In this document: in pieces, positions 47,665 to 60,089 of the stretch | Layout: each line of letters begins with the position of its first letter | How positions within the stretch are numbered: position 1 is the stretch's first letter | From: Mallotus nudiflorus | Taxonomy: Eukaryota; Streptophyta; Magnoliopsida; Malpighiales; Euphorbiaceae | Assembly (NCBI GenBank): GCA_947683625.1 | Contig: CANTUR010000381.1 | Coordinates: 1,916,001-1,980,000 of the forward strand | Reading direction: 5' to 3' | Length of the DNA: 64,000 bases | Translations under genes and position numbers: made by a program | Notes under the pieces: generated by a model | Database searches by the model: none | Told to the model about the DNA's origin: nothing | What the model saw: only the letters and a program-made list of their open reading frames with translations

Positions 47665-47842
47665 GTATGTCTTCCTTCTTAATTTAATAGTCTCTTATAT
47701 ATAGCTCAAATTTTTTCTTACTTGAATTAGAATAGAATTAGGCCTCCTAAATAACCAAATCATAACAAAACTAGGATACTTGTATAACCCTGTGTTAGTA
47801 ATACAAATTCAATCCAATTTTAGTCCAAAAAAAGACTAAATC

Positions 47843-48667
47843 TAATATGAACCCTAAAAGGGATCAACAACGCCTGAATATGAAGAATTCAAGCTAATTA
47901 GCTTAATTTCCTATTCTGAAATTAATTAGCTTGATTGGACGAATTTTGATTTATTTTCCTATTTTGGAGTCAATAAGGAAGATTCAAGAAGATTCTAGAA
48001 GATGTGAGAAGATTCAAGAATATTCCAAGTCAAAGTCAATAAGTCAAAGTCAAAGTCAAATAGTCAACAAGTCAAATCAATGGTCAATGGTCAATGGTCA
48101 ACATATGACATGGCATGTGACATGGCATGCTTTAATGCTTAGTTGTCATGAGTTGTCATTTTGCTTAGTTGTCATGAATTGTAATGAGTTGTCAATTTTG
48201 ACTTTTCAAAGATGAGTTGTCATTAGTTGTCATTAGTTGTCCTATTTTAAAGGAAATCTCCTTAATTAAGGATTTTCCTATATAGGTATCTTTAGGAATA
48301 AGGAATAGAACCTTTTCCTTCAAGGATTAGGTTGTTTATATGCCTATATAAGGGCTACAACTATGTAAAACGAATTTGAAAAAAAAGAAGATTGAAATAT
48401 TAAAAGTGAGGTTTTTCCTTAAACTTTGTTCTTTTGAAACTTTGCAAGTTTACTTGAATTGTTTCACTTCTACCTTTCATTACAATTGCTAGGTTAGATT
48501 AAACTTAGAATTGTATGATTGTTCATCTTATAATAGCTAAGTATCTTGCTTCAAATTAATAAGCAAGGGGTTTAGCTCCATCTTCACAACCTCATCTTGA
48601 CGATCTTGGGCAACGATTTCAAAGTTGGATTCGCGTTCTATCTCTATTATAGGTAGGGTTCGTATCA
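47843..48667 (+). repeat. Solo LTR with TA...CA termini and 5-bp TSD
   Basis: Starts TAATATGAACCC and ends GGGTTCGTATCA, 825 bases, flanked by AAATC on both sides (47838-47842 and 48668-48672). It matches the LTR at 22352-23114 in inverse orientation, including the GTCAAAGTC-rich block and TATAGGTATC. The second copy with its PBS shows it belongs to an LTR retrotransposon primed by initiator tRNA-Met. No ORF. Confidence 0.85.
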
Positions 48668-49172
48668 AAATCAGCTTCTAATGTCTTCATAAAAGTTGTA
48701 GTTCTATCTCTTTTTTTTTTTTAGCATCTTGAATCACCTCAATTTGACCTCTGTAGCTCAAGTTATAATTAAAATACTAAAGTATGTGCAAATTCAAATT
48801 CAATCAGAAAGCATCTCATGGCTGTGTGATCAACGAATGTTGTTTTCCTTCTTCTCAGGTTGGATCGAATGACCTTGCGGTCTTCATGATTATGTCTTCA
48901 ATAGCTTCTCATCATTCCAATTAAGGTGCTTCGAACCATTCTTTCGAACTTGAACACCTCATACCTATACATTCTACACGAAAACAATTTAAAACATTAC
49001 ACAAGCCATAAACTTAAATGAAAAACTTAAAATTTAACAACTTAACTAACTTAATACTACTAAAACTCTACTAAATGCTAATTAACTCAAAAGTGACTAT
49101 TTTAAGTTAATTACACACATTTTAACAAGAAAAAACAATCTTAAATGGCTTCAAATAATGACTTTTTATGCA

Positions 49173-50895
49173 TTTATTAATCTCAAAAGTTCTTACTAAC
49201 AGACTGAGAAAGTGGTTACCTTCGCTAATTACTCCACAACAGACCAGCTTTGTGAGTGGAAGGCATACAAGAAAACATTATCATCAATCATGAAATCGCT
49301 CATGCTCTGAAAAACAGATTCAAAAACAAAACACTTATTTTATTTTAAAGCTGGATCCAGCAAAGGCATATGATAGAGTGAATTGGAGAAGTTCAACTCT
49401 GCTATGTTGGGTAAAATGGGCTGGCAACTTATTTCAGAACCTGAACACAGTGTGCGTAAAAACTTCATGAATGCTAAACAAGGAAAAAAAGCATCCTGGA
49501 TTTGGTCAAGCTTGATAGTTAGAAGGCTATAGTTGGAATATTAGCTCAGGATCAAATGTTCAAATTTGGACAGACCCATGGATCCCCTGTATGACAAAGT
49601 TTAAAGTTCAAACAAGAAGACCGGAAGGAGCAGATTACTTTATGGTCAGGGATTTAGTTGACCAGAGAAGTGGAAAGTGGAAAGAAAACCTTCTAGAAGC
49701 TCTATTCTCTAAGGAAGAAAGTAAGGCGATTCAATGTATTCCTACAAATTATTACCTTGGGAGAGACATATTTTATGGCATTTTGAAAGATTGGACCAAT
49801 ACTCGGTAAGGTTTGGCTACATCTGTTTAAAGCAAAATCAAGGTGATAGAAGAATAGCTCAAAGTTCTAGAAATGAAAATGCAGATGATAAGAAGCTGTG
49901 GAACTCAGTCTGGAATCTGGAAGTGCCTCCTAAAGCTAGGAATTTTATATGGAGATGTGAATGGAATGCAGTGGTTACTAAGGAGAATCTCACATGAAGA
50001 GGATGTGGTAATCATGGGATGCGTAAATGCTGTAATTTAGAGCAAGAGACTCTGGTTCGTGTTTTGTTTGTGAACACTCCAAACTTGTTTTGAACGCAAG
50101 TCAATTTGATTACACTCCTAAAGAATCTCATATTCGTTCATTCAGAGACTGGTGGAAGGCACTTAACAAAATGCTAACAGAGATGAACTATCAAGAATTA
50201 TTAAATTTGGCTACCATCATATGTTGGAACGTTTGGAAAGTAAGGAACTTGTTTCAATTTGAAGATAGACAAGAAGTTCCAGCAGTTACCATGGAACGCA
50301 TAAAAAACCAATTGGCAGAAACTTCAATATGCAAATGACCAACAAATGGTCTCAGGGAACAAAGCAAATGTAAGAGAAAGAGTTCTTAAGAGGGACAGAT
50401 GGTTGTCGCTTCGTTCCAAAAGAATCAAAATATGCGTCAAATGGCCTTTGTATGTAGGGACTCTAATGGAAATGCTGTTCATATGGACACTAAGAAGGGT
50501 TTCAGCACTGCCCCTCTTTAAGCAGAGATGCAGGCTATCAGAACTGTTGTGAGGTGTGCTAGCAAACACCATTCCCAAAATATAGTAGTGGAAACAGATT
50601 GTAAAGAAGTTGTTGAACTGTGCAACGATGCTGGTAAAGAATGTCCTTGGGAAATGTCTGTTGTTACAGAAGAGATTCAAAGATTGAGAATTTTATATCC
50701 ATTAATACTTATAGAATACATTCCTAAAAAAATTAATGGAGTACCGGATTGGTTATCATAAAACTCTTCTACTATAGTTTTTGGATGTAATAGTTTTAAT
50801 GTCAACCTACTTTCTTAGCTTTCTTATTGAAAGACTGTAATCTGTAATGTTTCATTCTTAATGATTTGTTGTTTCAAAAAAATAATAATAATAAG
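49173..50895 (+). pseudogene. LINE piece 3: RT remainder, zf-RVT and RNase H, poly(A)
   Basis: Resumes the RT frame with KVLTNRLRKWLPSL (about 49190-49235) and FVSG, then AYDRVNW (about 49370). Directly after this the frame jumps to AMLGKMGWQLISEP (49400-49440), so the RT part with the catalytic Y-A-D-D motif has been deleted. A zf-RVT block (LEVPPKARNFIWR, about 49915-49955) and the C-terminal RNase H (IVVETDCKEVVELC, 50580-50625; EYIPKKINGVPDWLS, to 50758) follow. The element ends in an A-rich tail at about 50874-50895. Confidence 0.8.
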
Positions 50896-52920
50896 GTCAA
50901 AATGCCCCTGCACCCATTGTAAAATATCTGAACTTAAATAATATATTTTTAAAATTTATATTTGATTCAATCCAATTGATTTTACCAATTTTTGGAAACT
51001 AAATCAAATTATAATATGGACAAAATTAATTAAACTTATCCAAATACAAATGTGTACTTATTCTTCTAATGTATTTTTGAAAATATATATTTAGAAAAAT
51101 AAAAAATAACCATTTGATTAATTTTATTTGTTATTATAAAATATAAATAATAATTTAAGAAAAATTATTATTTTTATAATTTTTTTTATGATCATATTTT
51201 TGATGGATTATATATTTATTATAAAATGAAAACAATAAAATAAGTCCTAAGAAACAAATTATTATTTAATTAAGATGTCAAAAATATAATATTTTAGTTT
51301 TAAAATTAAAGGAAAAATTACACCCAATACATTATTTGACCAAAATCTTTCCAAAACTACAGTGAGATGGTTTCTTGTTTTCCCGTATATTGTTTCATTT
51401 TCAAGTTTACGTTTTTTTTAAAAAAAAATTACTTCTTCCATTCTTTTTTATTTTTATTTTCTATTTTTTATTTTTATTTTTATTTTTATTTTTATTTTTA
51501 TTTTTTTTATTTTTCTTTTTATGTATACAATGTTTTTTCTTGTTTTTCTTCTTCTTCTTATTATTAATATTATTATTTCATAACCATTTTATTTTTTTCT
51601 TTTTAATTATTTTGATTAGTTTATTTTCAGTTTTATGAAGTTATTTTTTGTATTATTTTTCTGGTTTTTTTATGATTGTTTTTCCAAATTTTTTTATTGT
51701 TTTTCAGGTTGGTTTTAATTTTTGGATATTTTTTATTGTTTTTTAGTTGTTTTGGAGATTTTTTTTATTATTTTGGTGATTGTTAAAGTAATACCATTAC
51801 TATTATTAAAATTATTTTGTTGTTGTTATTGTTGTTATATTTTGTTGGAAAATAAACTCCATAAATTTGTTATTATTATTAAACATATACTTAACCCAAA
51901 GCATAAGGAATCACCATGAAACCAGTAGGATGAGAAACAACACCCAAAAGAAGTAGATTCATGAGCTGCCTCTTACCCAAGTCGGTAACTATCATTAACA
52001 GGAACACTTGTAGCCTGGCATGTAAGTTTCATTGCTCTGTCTTTTATCACCATTTGGATCCTCCACTTCAAAACCAGAGCATTTGTGGGAGAAAATATGG
52101 CACTTTTGTTTTTGAAGAATTTTTTTATCATTATTATTTTGAAGGTGATGCTGAAAATATTCTATAAAAGTAGAGAACAAAATTTTCAGACAGAACAAAA
52201 CTGAAAAAAGAGAAGAAAAAGACCGTATTTTTTCTAAAAAAAAAAAATTATGTTTTTACATGTTTTTGAAAGAAAAGTTTAGTCAACTGTGTATTTGAAA
52301 TTGTTTTCATTTTTTTTTATATATTTATGAAAAAAAATCCCTAAACTAAATTGTGAAAAAAAAAAAAGTCCAGTTTCAGGCATTGACTAACTAAAAAATT
52401 ATTTGGGCCGACAGATTGAAGTAACAACAAAAATTTTCTAAAATTTTCAGAACTTAATTGTAAAATAATATTTTTAGAATTTAATTGATCACAAAATTTA
52501 GGCATTGAAAATGTTGCTACCGCTTTTATTTCCCTTTTTGAACAGGCAATTCAAATAAACAAGAACCCAGAATATTGGTCCACCTCCGAGGCTGAGAGTA
52601 GGATAAAAGAAATAATATGTACATAGGCAATTATTTGTAACCATCTTTTTCCAGTAATATTTTCACAACTCTTTCAAAAAACAAGAAAGTAATATTAAAG
52701 TTAGCTTTAGAACATACTATACATAATGTTATCACAAAGAGATTCAAAATGACCACATCAAACAATATGCAGGCTGCATATAGAATATAGAATCAATCCA
52801 GCTGGTGCTATAATTTTATCACATATGACTATATAAAATACTCCTTTAGGCCAAAAAAAAAAAAAAAGAACCATAAAAGCAGCATTGTATAAAAAACATG
52901 TTCTTATTCACATGGTTGAA
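50896..52920. other. AT-rich intergenic stretch
   Basis: Contains a T-rich tract with TTTTTA units (51440-51640) and T-rich sequence to 51780. The open frames at 51367-51638 are composition artefacts. A minus-strand frame at 52198-51995 is unidentified and has no support from splice signals or a neighbouring exon. No gene can be supported. Confidence 0.5.
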
Positions 52921-52930
52921 CTGAGGGTTA

Positions 52931-55900
52931 TCATTTCTTGCGTGCAATTGCTGCAGCGATTCCACCAGCTATGAGTCCTACAGCAGTAGCAGTAATGCCT
53001 ATCCCAATAACACCATCTGTATTCCAACAAATGAAATTAAAACTTAATCAGAATAAACTTATTCAGGCTATTGCTACAACAAGAATGAGAAAAATTCAAC
53101 TGTGGTCTTGAGCAAAACCTTTAGCGATTCGATCTTCAATTGTCTTCTTGAGGACCAGAGCCTGCCTCCAATCAGGTGCCACCTGCAAACGCTCAACTTT
53201 CAGTAAAGAATCAAACCAAAGACCAAACAAACTAATGTCCATTCACGACAGACTAGTGCACACATAGATGTGAAAGCAGATAATCAACCCATTATAGGTA
53301 TTGCTGAAACATGAGCACGTAAGGGTCCACCAATAGATCTGATAAAATTATAATCAACCACTTACAATTGATTGCAAAAGATTGTGGTTATGTTATGACT
53401 GAACTGATAATAGTAATAATTTTCAAACATTAAAATAAACTCAATCAACCTAAAATTCAATGATATTATTCTGAAAATTTTTTTCTTAAAATGAGAAAAG
53501 AAAATTACGACATGGGGGACCTGAAACCTCTAAAGCTGAGTATAAACATGTACAGAAAAAACATCAAGGAAAAGAAACAAGTAGTAATGAGACAGTTCAA
53601 TCTATCCAAATTCAACAATGTTCTTTTTATAGAGAAAAATTTTAGAATACAAATGAAACGGAAATTATAAACATGGTGATACAAAAATATACTGTTAACA
53701 CTGTAAAGCTTGCATACAAACATCTAATAGAAGGAACTATATAATATTGAATAAGACTCAAGTCTTGAAGATATTCCTTTTGAAGCCCCCAAGGAAGAAA
53801 GACAAAAAGAGGCCAAAAGAACAACCTCATGCCATACAGTTTGAAATGTAAAACATCCGGTGGTCCCATTTAAAGTATTTTTCACTTGAAAGTTAAGCTG
53901 TGAAAGAATGACTAGCAAAAACAGCATTAAGAATTTATTACATTGAGTAATAGAGACAGACCTCCAAACATTGCTCCACAAGCTGTCGGCTCCTTGTATA
54001 TTCACCACTTCTGTAATATCCAACAGCCAGAAGATACATCTTCTCCCTCTGTTGCAAAGGAGAGCTGCTATTGGCTAATGATGCTACAAATAATGAGGTG
54101 TTTGGTCAAGAGAAAAGATGCATGCAATAGATAAAACTACAACATAATAGACATCAAACTTATTTCAAAACAAAAGCTAGTGAAAGACGTCAAATTAAAT
54201 GCCTGCAAATTTATCACAAGGTTGTTAGACAAATCCCGTGTTTTTCAATTACAAAAGATCTACAGATGCTTCAATTTCATGCCCTTGCTCCTTGATATGT
54301 TCTTTCTTCTGCTTCTTTCTCTCTGACTCATCCCTCTATTTCTCTATTTGCTTATGGGAGCACATTTATGTGGAAGCCACTGCATCTTCATAACAGTAGC
54401 AAGGAACTAGGTTTCTTACAGTCTAAAAGAGTTTAAGAATTCTGCAAACATACAATTCCTGTAAAACCACATCTCAATCTGTTGAATGGAGTGAACACAA
54501 AAGAGGATCAGTAGCTCTGATAGAGGATCAGCCTAACACTTGCTGATAAGCTGTTTTGTTACAATTAAAAGGATGAACTAGAAAAGGTTTTGCCTAAATG
54601 GACACAAACTAAACTGGCTCCCAACAATTTTAAACAAACATGACAACTATAATTGTTTAGAAGGATGAATGTCCAATCAAGGCATATAGGAACTGAAAAA
54701 GGGGAACGATAAAGGAGAAAGGAACATAGGATCATAAAAGTTCATAACTAAATATATCCTAGGTAGAGAAAGTTTAAAATGTAGATGAAAGGTTATAACA
54801 ATAGCAGAAGACTAGAAGAACAGAGGAAAAAATTCAACAAAATAAATAGTGATGTGAATTTTCCCCTTTCATGTAGGCGTGGCTTTGAGAATAGAAATTA
54901 TTTAGCCTTTGAATTTGGATCAGTTTAAGGGTAGAAAATAGCAGATAGGGATAGGGATAGGGATAGGGACAGGGTGCTCAGGTAATGCAAGTTCCCGGCT
55001 TATGATGTTGCCCTGAACCTCTGACAGTGAAAAATAGTGGTAGCAAAAATGGTGTTTTAGCTATTGGTAATATCAAGTCAGAAGGAGATCTCAAGGACAA
55101 TGTTTTGAAATATCTTTTTTGTAAAGAATGATTGTGAATTTCATAGTTACTGACACATTTCACGAGTTCATTCTTGCCTGGCATACATATCTTCCATGCA
55201 TATTTGGATGAGGCATTTACTTATGTATGACAGATGCACGACAACTAGAACACTAGGTAGGACTTTTTTTTCTCGTACACTTTCTAAACAAGTTGGTGGA
55301 AAAAGACCATTACCAAGTCATGTAACAGCAAAATCTTTATCATGCAGAATCACAAACACCATAAGATAAATAATTTTGTACATGCCTTTTACAAAAGGCC
55401 AGCAGATATAACGAAAGAGACTAAATTGTGAACTAAAACAGATACATACATGATAATACAATGAAGAATAGAAAAATAAATAAATCTGCATACAAATTTT
55501 TGAGGCATACAACGTGAACAAACCTCTAGAATCTAAACATGCTCAAAATGACGAAAAATTTCCAAATCAAAACTCAAATTTAACAAAACCCTAACTCATC
55601 AGAAAACATATAATGACAAAATTCTTTTAAAAAATAATTTTAAAAAACTTAGAACACCTAGTAACACACAATTTCAAAATTTCAATAAAATCATATATAT
55701 ATACACCTTCAAGCATTGCAATTCCTCGCTGCACATCTTCGGAGCGTTTAGAATGAACAAGAGCCCATGACAACCTCATTATACTCTCACTTTTCAATGC
55801 ATCAGAATTTCCCTCAGCAGCTTCTGCAACTTCCCTCTCACATCCCTGCCACCAAGAGGAAGCTTTTTTAAAAAAAAAAATTACGGCGTTGATTGTTTAT

Positions 55901-56144
55901 CAAATCATAGTTGCAGAAACTCTTACTACATCAATGATCAAACGCTAAAGTATAGAAAAAAAATTATCAATTTATTCTCGAAAGAAGAAACGAATCCCTA
56001 ATTAATAAAATCAGGAAAAGAGATGAGGAAGAGGAAGAGAAGAGAACGTACCAAGATGATGTCGTGGTCGCACCAGGGGATTTGATCGCCGCCAGTGAAA
56101 AAAGAGCCGACGGAATCGAAGAATTTGCCGATCTTTGCTTCCAT
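52931..56144 (-). CDS. FIS1: Mitochondrial fission 1 protein (FIS1), five exons
   Basis: FIS1 is a tail-anchored adaptor in the outer mitochondrial and peroxisomal membranes that helps bring dynamin-related proteins to fission sites. CDS exons on the minus strand: 56144-56052, 55845-55707, 54083-53962, 53182-53119, 53016-52931. All introns are GT-AG and phases agree, giving 504 bases and 167 residues, the usual family length. The start Met (MEAKIGKFFDSV) is the family's N-terminus. Residues about 30-125 form the TPR-like bundle, with MRLSWALVHS, LLAVGYYRSGEY and APDWRQALVLKK. Residues about 141-164 are a hydrophobic anchor (GVIGIGITATAVGLIAGG) followed by the basic tail RKK. No stops or frame breaks are seen, and it is surrounded by decayed repeats. 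Paralogue identity (FIS1A or FIS1B) is not decided. Confidence 0.95.
54944..54974. repeat. GGGATA hexamer microsatellite in FIS1 intron 2
   Basis: About five units of GGGATA, the last imperfect (GGGACA). It lies inside the 1,623-base second intron of FIS1. This is not the plant telomere heptamer. Confidence 0.8.
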
Positions 56145-56430
56145 TGGATTTTTGTTTCGTTTATGTACTTAACTGTTGGTTTTTTTTTTTTTTTTTTTTT
56201 TTTTTTTCGATTCAGAGGTTTGTGATATTGTGTATGTAAAATGCCTATAGAGCGAAAAAGTGAAAAAGGAAGGAGTCGTCCGAGAGCTTGCGGAAGGTAT
56301 TAAGAAATTGACTTTTATATGCATTCGCGTCTTGTCGTGTCTTCCTTTTGATGTACCGTCATTTTTTAAGGGGAAAAGGTACAAAAACGGACAAATGGTG
56401 AAATTTACCCCCCCCCCCCCTCCCCCCAAC
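56145..56430 (-). promoter_or_regulatory. FIS1 5' leader and upstream region
   Basis: Directly upstream of the FIS1 start (minus strand) lies a leader with an A-run of about 31 bases (56179-56208 as T on the plus strand). Farther up are a purine-rich stretch and a G-run (56408-56427 as C on the plus strand). No convincing TATA box was found, so the promoter may be of the TATA-less kind. The open frames in both directions here are not genes. Confidence 0.4.
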
Positions 56431-57894
56431 TCGTGTCTTTGAATCAAGGTTAAAAAATTTTAAAATTTTACCAAATTAGATGCGGGTAATATACTTCTCA
56501 AAAAAAAGAGAGTGAATTGAACATTTTTTAGTTAAGTATTAAAAAATATGGTGGTTTAGCACTTTTTTACTTCATGCCCTATAATTTATTGTAATATTTT
56601 AGTATCATATAATATCCTTCAATAATAAATTTGGAATAAAATTATTAATATCGTTAATTATGCTGACGTAGATGAAGACATCAGTATTTATATCAGCAAG
56701 TCAACATTCGTGTTAATATAAATAATGATATTAATGAATTTAATATAAATTTACTAAAGGCAAAGTACACAAGATACTAAATTATCTCGAAAAAATTATA
56801 GAGTTCAAAATGAAAAAACATTAAATCACATTATAGTTTTTTTTTTTTTTTACTTATCCCCATATTTTTTTAACAAAACTTCCTCACTTCGATTTTTTTC
56901 ATTTTTATATATAAAAAATGAAACAACATATTTTTAAATAAAAAATAAACTAAAAAAATCAATTTACTGTACACCCTCTTCTGCTTCGGCTCTTACTATT
57001 GCTCTTGTAACAAAGTAACAGTCAATAATAATAATAATAACATAAAATAACACCATAATAGTAACAATAACAACAATAGCATTAGTAATAACAACATCAA
57101 CAGACACAACAACAGATTCTTAAAAGGAGCGGCAAAAGAAATTTTTTATTTATAAAGCCTTAGGCATATTTCTTATAATTATTGAAATTTTTTGTCCTTT
57201 AATAAAATTATATCAGAAGCAGTAAAAAAAATTACAATCACAAATATAGTTTTAAATCTGAAATTTTAATTTAAAAAAAAAAGAAATGCATTAAAGACCC
57301 CGAAGAGGAACAAGCAGTAATAATTAGGGCAGTAACGGCAACAACAGGGCAGTAATGGCAACAACAGGGGCAATAATAGCAGTGTTAGCAAATATTTAAA
57401 TTGAATACAATGATCTCCATATATTCGTAAAAGCAAGAAAAGGAAAAAATAAATTTGATTGCATTTAGATATTGATCTAATACCAGAAATTGAGATGTTT
57501 TTGAAAAAATAAGAAAAAAGGTTTAGATAGATTGAGGTGACCTTTTGTTTTTCAATTGGGTTTTGTTAAAAGATTTATGGCCAAATTATTGAGGCAATGG
57601 ATCTATATTTTTCTTTCAAAATTAAGCTAATGAACTTAAGAAGACAAGCCGTTGGAGTTGTTACCATGGATTTTGTTGAAAATAAATATTTAAGAAAGAA
57701 GGAGAGGAGATACAAATGTGAGTTGATATGTTTTTAATAGTGAAGAGTAACACAACAAATAAAAATAGAAGGTAAGAAACACGTGCAAAATTTAAGTCTA
57801 TTTGGGCTTATTTGATTTTTTAAATAGAAATTTTGGGTTATTTATTAAAAAAAGTTTAAATTCAGCCTATTTAATCCAAATATACAAATTGAAG
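56431..57894. other. AT-rich intergenic stretch
   Basis: Contains trinucleotide-like runs (AATAAT near 57025, ACAACA-rich near 57060-57110) and a repeated GGGCAGTAATGGCAACAAC-like word at 57330-57370. No ORF of note and no recognised element. Confidence 0.5.
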
Positions 57895-58860
57895 GGGTCA
57901 TTTGACCATTTTTTCGTACAAAAACACTCCTAACATTTTGCCGTACTCTCACATTCACCGCTAACACTTTTCAAAATGCAAATACACCCTTATCATTTTG
58001 AAAATTATATATTTAAACCCTTATTACAAACGATATTAATGCTAACTATTAGTGAGGTCTTCCATTATTGACATGCACAAAGAAAATTATTAGATAGAGG
58101 TACATTTTTCCCCTAATTTTATAATAAGGAATAAATTTACCCCTAAAGAAAATTTAAAAATATTTTAACACAAATTTTTCAAAAAATTTAAATTTTTATT
58201 TAATGAAAATATTAATTAACTATTTTTTTTATACTTATGAAATCTACAAATGCTAATCAATATTAAAATAATTTACATATGAATTTTTATGAATTTTTTA
58301 AAAAATTGTGTCCCATTTAGAAAAATTTATAAATATTTAAATGAAAAGTTCATTTCATTCTATATAAATTTGTGGTTTTTTTCACTGGCAAAATAAAAAT
58401 TAATAAATATTTTTTAAAATGTAACAAATTATGATGAGATGAATAAATAAATAGATATTTTTTTTATTTTGGGAGTGATTAAAAAAACAAAATTTTATAT
58501 AGGTAATAGGATGAGATGAGTTTAGTTTCTTTAATTATTCCTAATTTTTTTAAAATCATATGGACTAAATTTATTTAATATTTGCTTAAGTCTTGTTATG
58601 GGTAAATTTTTCATTATTACAAACGTTAGGGGAAAAATACACCTTTATCTAATAATTTTCTTTATGCATGTCAATAATAACGGACCCCACTAACAATAAG
58701 AATTAACATCGTTTATAAGAGGGGCTTAAATGGCTTAAATAAATGGTTTTCAAAACAATAAGGGTGTATTTGCACCTTAAAAAACATTAGTGACAAATGT
58801 GAGATTGGGGCACAACATTAGGGGGTTTTTTGCACCTTTTTTCAAGGGAAAAGATGCATC
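57895..58860. mobile_element. Foldback element with about 230-base inverted arms
   Basis: The left arm (57895-58130) and right arm (58600-58860) are inverted, diverged copies. Paired words are AAAAACACTCCTAACATTTT with its inverse near 58815, AATGCAAATACACCCTTA with its inverse near 58760, and GACATGCACAAAGAAAATTA with its inverse near 58655. The 470-base centre is AT-rich and non-coding. Edges and target duplication are unclear. Probably a non-autonomous DNA transposon. Confidence 0.7.
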
Positions 58861-59248
58861 TAGGCCATTGATGTTTAGGCCAAGAGCCATTTAGGCTTTT
58901 GAAATTTTTTTGAACTAAAGGGTCTCTCAGTGTTCCAATAGTCAGCCCAAATACACACAAATTAACCTAACTATTTATTCTCAACATTACACAATGATTA
59001 ATGCTTCCTTGTCATTATCTTTCCCAATCCCAAACACTTGAAACCTAATGACACCGTCTACAACTTTGATAACTACTCTAGCAACACCAACAGCTCTAGC
59101 TAAAGCAACAACATAACCTAAATCATCACTAGTTGCTGCTCATGTATCTTTACCACTAAGAAAAACACCAACAACTACACCAATAAAAAAAACTGTCCAT
59201 TTCTAATAGCTTCACCATCAAATCCAGCTATTACTTTAATTGGCTCAC
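58861..59248. other. Short intergenic stretch, possible coding relic
   Basis: On the minus strand 59235-59000 reads in two frames as fairly ordinary protein text (for example IKVIAGFDGEAIRNG, then in a shifted frame GYVVALARAVGVARVV), but I do not recognise the family. It ends against the Tat LTR at 59249. Confidence 0.3.
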
Positions 59249-60089
59249 TGTAGGTGACGGGGTTTAGCGCGTGCCCAAGTGTTTAGTGACCATGGCACTA
59301 TGTGGGCTCGAGGCCCACTTGGAAAAATGATATAGGTCTTAGGCTTATTCAGAGATGGAGTCGCCACCCGGATAAAAGCCGAAACACACTGTACAACAAT
59401 TGGATCCCACGAAGGTTCCCAGAAGCCATCATCAAAGATCGGGTTTGGAAACTGGGTATGAGCGTTTGAATGCTCACCCAACCTTGCAGTTGGCCTCCGT
59501 TTGTGTTTTGAGTTTTATTACCTTTAATTATTTAATTATTTCCTCATTTACATTCATAAATTGCACTTGCCCTCATTCACTTTCTAAGTTTTATAGTTAA
59601 TTCCAAGTTTGCACATTAATCCAATTTCATGCTTTTAAATCCCATCATTAAACAAAAATGAAATAAATAATAATTTACAACCATACATTCGAATCAAATG
59701 GGGAAAGGGATTAGGGATTACAATGCTTTCAGGTAAAATATATAGAAAATAAACTAAACATATACTGAAAGTAAACCAATAATGAACATAAACACAATGA
59801 CATAAAAGAGGTAGCTAATGAAGGCGACTACTCAATGATGAAAATCATCAAGTAATTCCTGTAATGAACACACAATTAGTTCTTCTTTCAAAACACGAAA
59901 TCGTATATAACAATACTTATAAATAAATATTCTAAAGGAAAGGGGTTTTTATATTACAACCAAAGAAATCATCAAATAATCAAGGTAAACATCACCATAT
60001 AATGAAATAAGCATGACTAAAGTCAGAAAGAACATGATAAGTAAACATCACGATAAAATTAATAAAAGGAGAAGAGCCAGATGGCTGGC

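Larger units (their letters stand above)
41381..49172 (-). repeat. Athila-type solo LTR split by two nested insertions
   Basis: On the minus strand it begins TGCATAAAAAGTC (49172) and ends AGCCCCAATCA (41381). After removing the two nested insertions about 1.6 kb remain (41381-42343, 47670-47837, 48673-49172). The layout near the 3' end (GCAAGTTTACGG, ATCGTTCC) resembles the Athila LTR at 5658. No PBS or coding sequence of its own is present. It sits in LINE sequence that resumes in frame on the right. The target duplication is unclear (ATTATCTT left, TTTATTAATC right). Confidence 0.65.

Noticed and set aside
51995..52198. Minus-strand frame with several Cys and His residues
   Set aside because: The spacing fits no zinc-binding family I know and there is no neighbouring exon or promoter.
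53724..54023. 99-codon minus-strand open frame over FIS1 exon 3
   Set aside because: It is a different frame of exon 3 read through into intron 3.
54944..54974. GGGATA units as interstitial telomere repeat
   Set aside because: The plant telomere unit is TTTAGGG; this hexamer differs and is short.
56169..56447. Open frames on both strands upstream of FIS1, with Gly-rich or Pro-rich runs
   Set aside because: They come from the homopolymer A/T and C/G runs and have no domain.
59000..59235. Minus-strand protein-like text next to the Tat LTR
   Set aside because: Split over two frames and not recognised; kept only as a possible relic and not called as a gene.
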